Source: Thermoleophilia bacterium (GTDB lineage: Bacteria > Actinomycetota > Thermoleophilia > Gaiellales > Gaiellaceae). From it: a stretch of DNA of 60,524 nt. The notes below the pieces were generated by a model. The model was given only the letters and a program-made list of their open reading frames with translations. It had not been told where the DNA came from and ran no database searches. Within the stretch, counting starts at the first letter, position 1, and each line of letters begins with the position of its first letter. This document shows positions 8,799 through 17,564 of this stretch, piece by piece. The position numbers were made by a program, and so were the translations under genes. The DNA lies in the NCBI GenBank assembly GCA_009694305.1, contig SHVL01000008.1, forward strand, positions 1 through 60,524, read 5' to 3'.

Positions 8799-9767
8799 CT
8801 ACAGCTCCTTGTCGATCGCGTAGAGCGGCCGGCCTTCAACCTCACGCTGAATGCGGACAAGATATTCCCCCACGAGAGCGAGCACGAAGCCCTGTACGCC
8901 GAGCACGAAGATCACCGCCGCGCCGAGGAAAAGCGGCCCCGGAAAGTCCGACTCGCCGATCCAGTACGCAACGGCGTAGATCCCGAGAACGGTCGCCGCA
9001 CAGGTGCAGACGAATCCGAGAATGACGCCCGCCCACTGGATCGGCTGCGGCCAGAAGCCCGCGAGCACGTGGAGCGCGAGGCGCGTCAGGCGCAGCGGCG
9101 AGTAGCGTGATGCACCCTGGCGCGCAGCGTGACCGACGTCAACCTCGATCACCGAGGCGCCACCCGAGAGAATCAAAGCCTTCGTGAACTTCTGGCGGCC
9201 GATCGCGCCGAGCATCGGCGTGACGACGCTCCGCCGGTACGCGTTGAACGCGCAGCCGAAGTCGGAGATGCCTACGTGGGTGAACCGTCGCAGCATCCCG
9301 TTGATCAGCCGCGAGGGGAGCGTGCGGCCCCAGGAGTCGTTGCGCGCGGCACGACGGCCGCTTGCCACGTCGTAGCCTGCGTCAATCGCCGCCACGAGCT
9401 TCGGAATGTCCTCCGGGAGATTCTGGAGGTCGCCATCCATCGTCACGATGATGTCGGCCCGCGATCGGGTGAGGCCCGCGTGCATCGCCGGGTGCTGGCC
9501 GAAGTTCCGCTTGAAGCGGATCACGCGAACACGCCCGTCGGCGGCGTGGAGCTCCTCGAGGATCGCAAACGTGCCGTCGATGGAGCCGTCGTCCACGTAT
9601 ACGACCTCGAACGTCCGGCCGAGCTCCGTGAGTGCCTCGTACGTCCGCAGGTGAAGCTCGGGCAGCGAGGCGGCCTCGTTGTACAGCGTGACGACGACCG
9701 AGAGCTCGGGCGCTGCCTCGGTGTCAACTGCCGGACGGTCGTCGCGCTGTGAGCTCGTATCGGTCAT
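8799..9767 (-). CDS. Polyprenyl-phosphate glycosyltransferase, GT2 (GtrB/ArnC-like)
   Basis: A 322-residue protein with a GT2 catalytic domain followed by two C-terminal membrane segments. ELSVVVTLYNEAASLPEL, VVYVDDGSIDGT, RNFGQHPAMHAGL and IIVTMDGDLQNLPEDI match the DPM1-like group that loads a sugar onto undecaprenyl phosphate. The two helices (about residues 230-255 and 267-290) and a short charged tail match GtrB/ArnC topology. The chosen ATG at 9767 follows TACGCT by 9 nt; a longer frame to 9878 adds residues unlike the family. It could feed the GT-C-like protein at 1576. Confidence 0.88.
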   Translation of the reverse strand: MTDTSSQRDDRPAVDTEAAPELSVVVTLYNEAASLPELHLRTYEALTELGRTFEVVYVDDGSIDGTFAILEELHAADGRVRVIRFKRNFGQHPAMHAGLTRSRADIIVTMDGDLQNLPEDIPKLVAAIDAGYDVASGRRAARNDSWGRTLPSRLINGMLRRFTHVGISDFGCAFNAYRRSVVTPMLGAIGRQKFTKALILSGGASVIEVDVGHAARQGASRYSPLRLTRLALHVLAGFWPQPIQWAGVILGFVCTCAATVLGIYAVAYWIGESDFPGPLFLGAAVIFVLGVQGFVLALVGEYLVRIQREVEGRPLYAIDKEL

Positions 9768-9814
9768 CGGATGCGGAGCGTAACGGCCAACGCTTTCCGG
9801 GGCGCAGCGATCTC

Positions 9815-11800
9815 CTAGTCGGAGAGACCGAGTCGGGCATGCAGCCGCCGCAACGGCCGAGGCGCCCACCAGTTCCACTCGCCGAGCAGGGCCATCAGGC
9901 TCGGCACGAGCAGCGCCCGGATGATCGTGGCGTCGAGTGCAACGGCGACCGCAGTCCCGACCCCGAGCTCCTGGATGAACGAGATCTCGGAGGTCGCGAA
10001 CGTCCCGATCGCAACGCAGAAGAGCAGGGCCGCTGCGGTCACGAGGCGTCCGGTTCGCTCGAGGCCGTCCGCCACGGCTTCACGGTTCGGTAGGCCGCGG
10101 TCGCGCCCCTCCTTGATCCGCGAGAAGAGAAAGATCGCGTAGTCGGTGGAGAGCCCGAACGCGGTCGCGGCGAGCAGGATCGGCTGCGTGGACTCGAGGC
10201 CCGAGAGTCCTTGCCCCCACTCGAAGACGACGACGAGGATCCCGAAGGAGGCACCGAGCGTGAGGATGTTCATCACGAGTGACTTCAGCGGCAGCACGAC
10301 GGAGCCGGTGAAGAGGAAGATCAGGGTGCAGGTCGTGAGCGCAAGGATCGCGAGGGCCCAGGGCAGGTGCGCCCGGAGCGACGCCTGCTGGTCAACGAAG
10401 CCGGCGGTCTGGCCGGTCACGCGTGCCGCTGGCAACTCCGCCCGCACCGTCCTCACGAGTTGCTGCGTGCGGTCGGCGAGACCCCCTTCCTGCGGCAGCA
10501 GATCGAGCCGCCACAGACCCGTAACGATCTCCCGGGCAGGCGGGACTGCTGCGACCCCCGGAGCCGCTGCGAGGCGCGCCATGGTTGCCGCCGCGGGCTC
10601 GACATCCACGATCGCGGTGATTGGCGCGTATGTCCCGCGGAGGCCGTCACGGTCGAGTGCCTCGGCGACTTGCCGTGCGCTTGCCGAGGGAGGGAGTGTC
10701 GTTGCGTCAACGCCGACGAAGTGGACACCGAGTGCCGGGAGCGCGAGGACGACGAGGAAGGTCGTCGATATGACCGCAATCCTCCCCGGCCGCCGCATCA
10801 CCCATGCAGCGAGACGGCCCCAGCGCCCGCCCGACGGCACCTGCTGCAGGCGACGTGGCGCGAGCGCGTCGATCCGCGGCCCGAGCCAGTAGAGGAATGC
10901 GGGCAACGGCACGAGCGCGACGAGCCCGGCTGCGAGTGCAACGAGGACGCCGCCGAGGCCCATCGAGTAGAGGAACTGCTGCGGGAAGACAAGCAGGCAG
11001 CCCATCGAAGCAGCGACGGTTACGGCGCTGAAGAATACGGTGCGGCCCGCGCTGCGCATCGTCGCGGCGAGTGCTTCGGGGCCGTGGCCGAGGACGGCGG
11101 CCTCCTCCCTCCAGCGCGAGACGATGAACAGCGAATAGTCGATCGCGAGGCCAAGCCCGAGGCCGGTGACGAGGTTGAGTGCAAAGACCGAGAGCGAGTG
11201 AAACTCGATCGCGATCCGGAGCCCGAGGAACGTGAGGGCAATCGCCCCGGCACCGACGAGCGGCGGCAGGAATGCCGCGACGAGGCCGCGGAAGACCCAG
11301 AACGAGAGCAAAAAGACGAGTGGGAAGGCGATCAGCTCGGCACGCCGGAGGTCCTGCTGGATCGCCTCGGTCACCTGGCGCGATGCGATTGCACCTCCGC
11401 CGAGGCGGACCTGAGCATCGTCCACGAATGCCTCGGTAAGCCGATCTGCCGCACCCTTCGAGGCCTCACCGCCTCGCGCCCGGAGGAACACGAGCACGAC
11501 GTCGTTCCGGTCCACGACGGTGCGGGCGACCGCAGGGTCACGGTCGATCCTGGCGCGGACGCGGGCGACGGCGGGCGGGCCTCCGCTGACGAGCGCGAGG
11601 ATGCCCGGGTCGGCCTCGACGCCCGTCCTTCGCTCGACCTCGAGGCCCGCAAGCCGGCTCTCCGAGGAGAGGTCGGCGAACTGGGCCGACCCGGCGGCCA
11701 TACGGGGAATCACCGTGCTCCCGATCGCGAAAGCGACAACGGTGATAGCCGCCGAGACGAGAGTGACCGCGCGGGCGTGGGTCGTGAGCAGATACGTCAC
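9815..11800 (-). CDS. MMPL/RND-family transporter
   Basis: About 661 residues. It has the duplicated layout of MMPL proteins: one membrane helix, a large external loop, five helices, then the same again. The diagnostic helices GLGLAIDYSLFIVSRWREE and FGLSTDYAIFLFSRIKEG are present in the first and second halves. Actinobacterial MMPL proteins export lipids, glycolipids or siderophores. Its place inside a glycan locus suggests a lipid-linked product, but this is inference. I chose the GTG at 11800, just before the first helix; a GTG at 11863 would add 21 residues. Neither has a convincing ribosome site. Confidence 0.85.
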   Translation of the reverse strand: MTYLLTTHARAVTLVSAAITVVAFAIGSTVIPRMAAGSAQFADLSSESRLAGLEVERRTGVEADPGILALVSGGPPAVARVRARIDRDPAVARTVVDRNDVVLVFLRARGGEASKGAADRLTEAFVDDAQVRLGGGAIASRQVTEAIQQDLRRAELIAFPLVFLLSFWVFRGLVAAFLPPLVGAGAIALTFLGLRIAIEFHSLSVFALNLVTGLGLGLAIDYSLFIVSRWREEAAVLGHGPEALAATMRSAGRTVFFSAVTVAASMGCLLVFPQQFLYSMGLGGVLVALAAGLVALVPLPAFLYWLGPRIDALAPRRLQQVPSGGRWGRLAAWVMRRPGRIAVISTTFLVVLALPALGVHFVGVDATTLPPSASARQVAEALDRDGLRGTYAPITAIVDVEPAAATMARLAAAPGVAAVPPAREIVTGLWRLDLLPQEGGLADRTQQLVRTVRAELPAARVTGQTAGFVDQQASLRAHLPWALAILALTTCTLIFLFTGSVVLPLKSLVMNILTLGASFGILVVVFEWGQGLSGLESTQPILLAATAFGLSTDYAIFLFSRIKEGRDRGLPNREAVADGLERTGRLVTAAALLFCVAIGTFATSEISFIQELGVGTAVAVALDATIIRALLVPSLMALLGEWNWWAPRPLRRLHARLGLSD

Positions 11801-11941
11801 ACGACTAGAGAAGCAGCCGCGGCCCTGGTCGCGACGCACTTCGCGCTGCGGCCGGTGCCCCACCGGTGGCCCTGTGGGGGGTTCTGGAGGGAGCCACTCC
11901 CCGGTGCCGACGGCGCGGAGCCGTGGTGGCCCGCGCCTGCC

Positions 11942-13012
11942 CTACACGAAACGGGCGAGGGCAAGGGCAACGCGGTCGCACTCGGCCTCGGTCATCGACG
12001 TCGCAAACGGCAGCGCGAGGGCGCGAGCGAAGGCCCGGTCGGCCCCGGGGAACGGGCCCTGGTCGCGGTAGGCACCGAGGTGGTGAAGCGCGTACGTTCC
12101 GATCTGCACCTCGATCCCTTCGGCCCGTAGAGCTTTGAGTGCCTCGTCACGACGGTCGAGCTGGACGACGTACGCCTGCCAGCCGTGCCGGTCGCCCTCG
12201 GCGGCCGCGGGTGTGAGCACCAGATGCTCGAGCCGTTCGGTGTACCACCCGGCCACCCGCTCGCGCGCCGAAAGCAGCTGCTCGAGCCGTTCTACCTGCG
12301 GAATCCCGATCGCACAGAGGATGTCGGGCATCCGGTAGTTGAGACCTGGCTGCGGGATGTCGTAGTCGCCACGTGTGACGATCCCGTGATGGCGGAACCG
12401 GCGAATCGCGTCAGCGCGCGCTGGGTCGCTCGTCGTGACGGCACCGCCTTCGCCGGTTGTGACGATCTTGCGCGGATGAAACGACAGGCAGCCCATCACG
12501 CCGAGTGAGCCACACGGGGTGCCACGGAATCGTGCGCCGAGCGCTCCGGCGGCGTCCTCGACGAGTGGAATCCCGGGGGGCACCGCCGCCTGCAGCTCCT
12601 CCCAGGGAACCGGGCGACCGAAGAGATGGACCGGAACGACCGCCTTCGTGCGCGGCGTCACGGCTGCTGCGACGAGCGCGACGTCGAGGTTGAACGTGTC
12701 GGGATCGACATCGACGATCACGGCGCGACCACCACAGATCTCGACGGCGTTCGCCGTGGCCGGGAACGTGTACGCCGGCACGATCACCTCGTCGCCCGGG
12801 CCGATTCCGAGTGCCATCATCGCCAGGTGGAGCGCCGCCGTGCCCGATGAGACGACGACCGCGTCGGAGGTGCCACAGGCTCCCGCAAGCGCACACTCGA
12901 GCTCACCCACCTTCGGGCCCATCGTCAGCATCCCTGTCGCTATGACCTCCGCGACGGCAGCCAGTTCGGCTTCACCGACGTCGGGGCGCGCGAGGCGGAT
13001 TGGCTCGTTCAC
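11942..13012 (-). CDS. DegT/DnrJ/EryC1 family sugar aminotransferase (second copy)
   Basis: A 356-residue PLP enzyme and paralogue of the protein at 5379. SGTAALHLAMMALGIGPGDE, VPAYTFPATANAVE and VEDAAGALGA are clear, and the Schiff-base lysine is in SFHPRK at about residue 182. The start is a GTG at 13012 overlapping the preceding epimerase stop by 4 nt (GTGA), so the two are translated together. The pair looks like a self-contained module for making an amino sugar nucleotide. A small hairpin (ACGGC 11910-11914, GCCGT 11920-11924) lies just past its stop. Confidence 0.92.
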   Translation of the reverse strand: MNEPIRLARPDVGEAELAAVAEVIATGMLTMGPKVGELECALAGACGTSDAVVVSSGTAALHLAMMALGIGPGDEVIVPAYTFPATANAVEICGGRAVIVDVDPDTFNLDVALVAAAVTPRTKAVVPVHLFGRPVPWEELQAAVPPGIPLVEDAAGALGARFRGTPCGSLGVMGCLSFHPRKIVTTGEGGAVTTSDPARADAIRRFRHHGIVTRGDYDIPQPGLNYRMPDILCAIGIPQVERLEQLLSARERVAGWYTERLEHLVLTPAAAEGDRHGWQAYVVQLDRRDEALKALRAEGIEVQIGTYALHHLGAYRDQGPFPGADRAFARALALPFATSMTEAECDRVALALARFV

Positions 13013-13980
13013 GTCCCGGTGGGCCGGTTCGTCCGGAACCAGTCGATCGTGCGCTCGAGCCCCTCGTCGAGCTCGACCATCGCCTCGAAGCCGAGCAGCT
13101 CCCGTGCCTTGCCCATGTTCGGGATGCGTAACTCGACATCGACGTAGTCGAGCGAGGTGAAGACGATCTCTCCCGCCGCTCCGGCGATCAGCTTGATCCG
13201 CCGCGCCAGGTCGTAGATCGTGACGGCGGAGCGCGCGTTGCCGATGTTGAAGCTCTCGCCCACGGCGTTCGGATGCTCGAGCCCGAGGAGCGTGCCGTGC
13301 ACCATGTCGTCCACGTAGCACCAGGCACGAATCTGTGAGCCGTCGCCGTGGATCGTCAGGTTGCGGCCGTCGAGCGCGGCCTCGATGAAGGCGCGAATGG
13401 CGCCGCCGCCTATCTGGCCCGGCCCGAAGATGTTGAAGGGACGCACGGACACGGTGGGGAGACCGAACTCCGCGTGATATGCGTGCGACATGTGCTCGCC
13501 GGCGAGCTTGGAGACGGCGTACGTCCAGCGCGCCTCTCCGACCGAGCCGATCGTCGTCACCTGGCCCTCACCCACGTTGAACGCGTGCGCCCCGAAGACC
13601 TCGCTCGTCGAGAACTCGACCATCCGCTCGACCGTGTCCTGCGTCGCGAGGGCCGCCTCGAGCGCGTTGTAGGTGCCGATCATGTTGACCCGCATGGTGC
13701 GCACGGGGCTCGCGAGCACCGTGTCTACCCCCGCGATGCCCGCAGCGTGCACGATGTGCGTCGCGCCCTTCATGGCCCCGGTCAGGCCCGGCAGGTCGAG
13801 CACGTCACCCTGGATGAAATGGAAATTGGGGTGGCCGCCGAGATCGGTGCCCGAGAGCGCGTCGCGGTGGAGGTTGTCGAACGCGATCACCTCGTTGTCG
13901 TCAACGAGCCGGCGTGCGAGCGTCGTCCCGATGAAGCCGGCGCCGCCCGTGATCAGGATCCTCTTGCCGCTCAGAGCCAC
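13009..13980 (-). CDS. NAD-dependent sugar-nucleotide epimerase/dehydratase (extended SDR)
   Basis: A 323-residue extended SDR with the TGGAGFIG nucleotide-binding turn, FSTSEVFG at the active site, YAVSK as the YxxxK pair, and RPFNIFGPGQIGGGAI in the sugar-binding half. Epimerases and dehydratases share these features, so the precise reaction is open. It is co-transcribed with the DegT aminotransferase that follows. It starts with GTG at 13980, 6 nt after TAGACT, which suggests a leaderless mRNA. Confidence 0.87.
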   Translation of the reverse strand: MALSGKRILITGGAGFIGTTLARRLVDDNEVIAFDNLHRDALSGTDLGGHPNFHFIQGDVLDLPGLTGAMKGATHIVHAAGIAGVDTVLASPVRTMRVNMIGTYNALEAALATQDTVERMVEFSTSEVFGAHAFNVGEGQVTTIGSVGEARWTYAVSKLAGEHMSHAYHAEFGLPTVSVRPFNIFGPGQIGGGAIRAFIEAALDGRNLTIHGDGSQIRAWCYVDDMVHGTLLGLEHPNAVGESFNIGNARSAVTIYDLARRIKLIAGAAGEIVFTSLDYVDVELRIPNMGKARELLGFEAMVELDEGLERTIDWFRTNRPTGT

Positions 13981-13986
13981 GAAATC

Positions 13987-14004
13987 AGTCTAGCGACGTA
14001 TCCT
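13987..14004. promoter_or_regulatory. Divergent pair of -10 elements
   Basis: The 31 bp between two divergent start codons hold TAGACT read leftward (13992-13987, 6 nt from the GTG at 13980) and TATCCT read rightward (13999-14004, 7 nt from the ATG at 14012). Both fit leaderless transcription. The two promoters nearly touch, so they are unlikely to be regulated independently. Confidence 0.45.
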
Positions 14005-14011
14005 TCAGGTG

Positions 14012-14443
14012 ATGTATCGTCCATGGCACCTTCCTCTCGTCGTCGCCGCGTGCACCGCGGTTCCTGTCCTTCTCGTTGCCGTCGCGTGCACCTCGGTTCC
14101 CGCGGGCGCCTCTACCGGTCTGACCGCGCTCCGCATCGACTTCCGCGCCGGGACGGGCTCGCCGCAGCGGATCTTGACGCTGCGCTGCGCAGCCAGGGCG
14201 ACGGGAACGGTTCCGGATCCCACGGGTGCCTGCCGCAAGCTGCGACGCCTCGGGCGAGCCGTCTTTCGCCCGACACCGTCCGACACGATGTGCTCCGAGA
14301 TCTTCGGTGGGCCTTCGACGGCGCACGTCACCGGCCTGTTCCTCGGTCTTCCGCTCCGGGCCCGGTTCGACCGCTCGAACGGCTGCGCGATCGCCCGATG
14401 GCAGCGAGTGGCGTTTCTTCTTCCGCGGCCCGCCGCTCCGTGA
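14012..14443 (+). CDS. Secreted subtilisin-inhibitor-like (SSI domain) protein
   Basis: A small exported protein of 143 residues. Residues 1-34 form a signal sequence rich in Ala, Val and Leu. The rest keeps the SSI (PF00720) pattern: LTLRC with a second Cys in GACRKL, then MCSEIFGGPSTAHVTG and F-RSNGCAIARW. The four cysteines match the two disulfides of Streptomyces subtilisin inhibitors. By alignment with the C-x-P1 loop of SSI, the P1 residue would be Glu, which is unusual; this is my reading. ATG 14012 sits 7 nt after TATCCT; a GTG at 14009 is the alternative. Confidence 0.75.
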   Translation: MYRPWHLPLVVAACTAVPVLLVAVACTSVPAGASTGLTALRIDFRAGTGSPQRILTLRCAARATGTVPDPTGACRKLRRLGRAVFRPTPSDTMCSEIFGGPSTAHVTGLFLGLPLRARFDRSNGCAIARWQRVAFLLPRPAAP

Positions 14444-14503
14444 CCCCGTGAGGCGACCCAGCGCCCCCGCCCGACTGGTGATCCGGGCTAGCATCGGAGC
14501 CCA

Positions 14504-15715
14504 GTGAAGACCGTCCTCTTTGTCGGCGCCGGGCGCCACCAACGCCGTGCGATCCTGCAGGCGCGGGAACAGGGAATCCGCGTCGTCGCCGTGGATCGCA
14601 ACCCCGACGCCCTCGGGCTGCAGGCTGCAGACATCGGCGAGGCCGTGGACTTCACCGACATCGACGCGGTAACGGAGGTCGCCCGGCGCAACGCCGTAGA
14701 CGGCGCCCTGACCGTCTCTGCCGACCGTGCTGTCCCGATCGTCGCTGCGGTGACCGAGCGTCTCGGCCTGCCGACGATCGGCACGGCGGTGGCCCGGCGG
14801 ATGCGCAACAAGATCGTGATGCGACGGGCCTTTGCCGAGGAAGGTGTGCCACAGCCGCCGTTTGCCGCCGTTCGCTCGCTCGTCGAAGGGAGGAGGGCGC
14901 TCGAGACCGTCGGTCTGCCGGCGGTCTTGAAGCCTGCCGACTCTGGCGGCCAGCGCGGCATCTTCCGGATCGAGAGCGAGGACGACCTCGACCGGCATCT
15001 CCATGCGGCGCTTGCGGAGTCCGCCGAGCAGGAGTGCATTCTCGAGGGTTTTGTCGAGGGCACGGAGATGAACGGGATCGTGATCGCACGCGGCGGAACG
15101 GCCGAGGTCGTCACGCTGTCCGACCGACTGCGACCACCCGGAATCGGCTTCGGCGTCGGCTGGATCCACGTCTATCCGGCGTCAACGTATGGCGATCAAC
15201 TCGCGCTCTCGGAGCGCGTGGCAACGAGGGCGGTCGAGGTACTCGGGCTGCGTGACGGGATCGCGTTCCCCCAGATCATCGCTCACCCCGACGGCTCGGT
15301 GGCTGTCGTCGAGGTCGCGGCCCGGATTCCCGGCGGACAGATGGCCGATCTCGTGCGGCATGCGACGGGCGTCGATCTCGTCGATGTCGCCCTGCGGCTC
15401 GCACTCGGGGAAGCTGTTCCGGACGATGTTGCCCGTCCCCGATTCCAGCAGCCGCTCGCGATCCGCTTCCTCACGGCCGAGCCCGGGCCGCTGCCGACGG
15501 GCCGGGTCACCCGCATCGGTTCCCTCGAGCCCGTCCTCTCGGCCGAGGGTGTCGTGCAGGCCGACACGTACCTGCAGGTCGGCGAGACGATCCGTCCGGT
15601 GCGCCTCGACGGCGACCGGCGTGGCTATGTGATCGCCGTTGCGGAGACGAACGTGGCTGCCCTCGACCGGGCCGAGGCGGCGGCACGGCTGCTCACGGTC
15701 GAGGTCGCCCGGTGA
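14504..15715 (+). CDS. ATP-grasp carboxylate-amine ligase-like protein
   Basis: A 403-residue protein with the same architecture as the one at 6487: a preATP-grasp Rossmann-like domain (TVLFVGAGRHQRRAI), the ATP-binding strand AVLKPADSGGQRGIFRI near residue 145, LEGFVEGTEMNGIVI, and the metal-binding strand VAVVEVAARIPGGQMADLV. A C-terminal domain of about 120 residues follows. It starts with GTG at 14504, after TAGCAT with a 9-nt gap. It overlaps the deacetylase-like gene by 4 nt. The joined substrates are unknown; amide decoration of an amino sugar is an inference from context. Confidence 0.85.
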   Translation: MKTVLFVGAGRHQRRAILQAREQGIRVVAVDRNPDALGLQAADIGEAVDFTDIDAVTEVARRNAVDGALTVSADRAVPIVAAVTERLGLPTIGTAVARRMRNKIVMRRAFAEEGVPQPPFAAVRSLVEGRRALETVGLPAVLKPADSGGQRGIFRIESEDDLDRHLHAALAESAEQECILEGFVEGTEMNGIVIARGGTAEVVTLSDRLRPPGIGFGVGWIHVYPASTYGDQLALSERVATRAVEVLGLRDGIAFPQIIAHPDGSVAVVEVAARIPGGQMADLVRHATGVDLVDVALRLALGEAVPDDVARPRFQQPLAIRFLTAEPGPLPTGRVTRIGSLEPVLSAEGVVQADTYLQVGETIRPVRLDGDRRGYVIAVAETNVAALDRAEAAARLLTVEVAR

Positions 15716-16356
15716 CTTGCGAGTTCGACCTCGCGCATTACGCAGAGATCGTCGCGGCCGCGCAGGCAGGCGGCTACCGGTTCGACCACTTCGACGGCCT
15801 CCCGGCAGACGGCTCGGTGATCCTGCGGCACGACGTAGACCTCTCTCTGGATGCAGCCGTACGGATGGCCGAGGCCGAGCACGAGGCCGGTGCGAGCGCC
15901 ACGTACTTCCTGATGACGGAGTCGGTGTTCTACAACCTCGATTCGAGTGAAGGCGTTGCAGCGATCGACCGCCTCCGCGAGCTCGGGCACCGGGTCGCCC
16001 TGCACGCCGTCTACCCGCATGCTCCGGACGACGGCCGCTTCGACCCTGTCGTCGCCTGGCATAACCCGGATCCCGCGTATATGCGCGCGCCTCTCGCCGA
16101 CGGCCGGATCAACGTGATGCAGGAGCCGTGGTTCGACCCGGCCACCTACCGCTCGGACTCGAATCAGCACTGGCGCTCCGGCTGCCCGCACGAGGATCTG
16201 CGCGCCGGTGTGTTCCCGTGGCTGCAGCTCCTCACCCATCCGGAGATCTGGGCGTACCCCGGCGAGACGATGGGCGCAACGATGCGGGCGATGCTGGATG
16301 CCGAGAAAGCGCGGCGGCTGCAGCAACTCGCAGACGATCGCATCGATCTGTCGTGA
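15712..16356 (+). CDS. Polysaccharide-deacetylase-like protein
   Basis: A 214-residue protein. VILRHDVDLSLDAAVRMAE at about residues 38-56 is the catalytic-base and metal-site motif of NodB-like carbohydrate esterases, followed by ATYFLMTESVFYN. The second half (RVALHAVYPHAPDD) carries the histidines of the next motif in altered form, and the usual C-terminal motifs are hard to place, so activity is uncertain. A GTG start overlaps the ATP-grasp stop by 4 nt (GTGA), which ties it to that ligase, perhaps freeing an amine for acylation. Confidence 0.72.
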   Translation: MTCEFDLAHYAEIVAAAQAGGYRFDHFDGLPADGSVILRHDVDLSLDAAVRMAEAEHEAGASATYFLMTESVFYNLDSSEGVAAIDRLRELGHRVALHAVYPHAPDDGRFDPVVAWHNPDPAYMRAPLADGRINVMQEPWFDPATYRSDSNQHWRSGCPHEDLRAGVFPWLQLLTHPEIWAYPGETMGATMRAMLDAEKARRLQQLADDRIDLS

Positions 16357-16423
16357 GCCGGGCGCACACCCTGGATGACGGGCTGCAGCCGTCCACCGAC
16401 GGAAGCGGCAGACTGGAGCGAGC

Positions 16424-17455
16424 ATGGCTCTGAAGCCCATCACCGTGATCGTCACCGCCTCGGGTGCTCCCGGGACTGCCGCACTCCTGCGCGGGCTACG
16501 TGAGAACGGCGAGCGAGAGGTGCGGCTCGTCGGCACGGACATGTCCGAGCGGTCGGTCGGTCGGCATCTCTGCGATGCGTTTCACCTCGTCCCGTCGGGT
16601 GCCGACCCGGGCTTTGCCGACGCTATCCGGGCGGTTGTCGAGCAGGAGGGCGCCCAGTGCGTCTTGCCCCAGTCGTCGTTCGACCTCGAGGGCCTCGCGG
16701 AGCACCGGGACACCTTCTCCGTGCCGGTGCTCGTCTCGAAGCCCGATGCGATCTTCCGCTCGAACGACAAGGCGGAGACCTACGAGTTCCTCCACCGCCT
16801 CGGGCTGCCGGCACCCGCATTTCGCCGCGTCAACGGCGCCACGGAGGTTGCGGCTGCCGCCGTTGAGCTCGGCTACCCCGACGTTCCCGTGTGCTTCAAG
16901 CCGGTGTTCTCGTCTGGCTCGCGTGGCTTCCGGATTCTCGATCCGACCGTGGATCGCGCCCACCAGCTTCTCAACGAGAGGCCGGGATCGGTCGCGATGC
17001 GCCTGGAGGAGGCAGTCGAGCTCCTCCCTGCCGAGGGCGGCCCCGACCTCCTCGTGATGGAGCTTGCAACCGGCGGAGAACGCACGATCGACGGGATTGC
17101 CGACGGCGAGCGCATCCTGCTCGGACATCCGAAGACGCGCGAGGCGATGCGGGCGGGGCTCGCGATGTACTTCGTCACGCTCGAGGACGACGCGCTGATG
17201 GAGATCGCAGACCGGATCGTGGCCGAGCTCGAGATCGAGCACTTCTTCAACATCCAGCTCGTCGGCGACTACGTGATCGAGATCAATCCGCGGATCTCGA
17301 CGGTCGTCTACCAGGAGGATCTGAACATCCCGTACCTCGGCGTGAAGCGGGCGCTCGGGGAGATCTCGGCCGAGGAGCTCGTGGCGCTGCGCGGGAAGAT
17401 CCGGCCGGGGCGAACCGCGCTGCGCTACTTCGACCAGCTCGAGTGGGACGCCTGA
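16424..17455 (+). CDS. ATP-grasp protein, carbamoyl-phosphate-synthase-like
   Basis: A 343-residue protein and the third ATP-grasp enzyme of the locus, distinct from the other two. ITVIVTASGAPGTAALLRGL forms the N-terminal nucleotide-fold start. VCFKPVFSSGSRGFRIL near residue 150 is the ATP-grasp phosphate loop and VIEINPRISTVVY is the metal-binding strand. LGTD-like and PQSSFDLEGL stretches resemble the CarB-like group that acts on amino acids or sugar-linked carboxylates. ATG 16424 has GGAG about 6 nt before it. There is a 67-nt gap after the deacetylase-like gene. Confidence 0.82.
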   Translation: MALKPITVIVTASGAPGTAALLRGLRENGEREVRLVGTDMSERSVGRHLCDAFHLVPSGADPGFADAIRAVVEQEGAQCVLPQSSFDLEGLAEHRDTFSVPVLVSKPDAIFRSNDKAETYEFLHRLGLPAPAFRRVNGATEVAAAAVELGYPDVPVCFKPVFSSGSRGFRILDPTVDRAHQLLNERPGSVAMRLEEAVELLPAEGGPDLLVMELATGGERTIDGIADGERILLGHPKTREAMRAGLAMYFVTLEDDALMEIADRIVAELEIEHFFNIQLVGDYVIEINPRISTVVYQEDLNIPYLGVKRALGEISAEELVALRGKIRPGRTALRYFDQLEWDA

Positions 17456-17564
17456 GCGAAGGGCCCGCGGTGACCACCATCCCCAACCCCCACCCTCCCA
17501 GGGGCAAGGCACAGGCACGGTACGGCGGAAAGTGTGACGTGTCAGCGCCGGGACTGCACCTATT

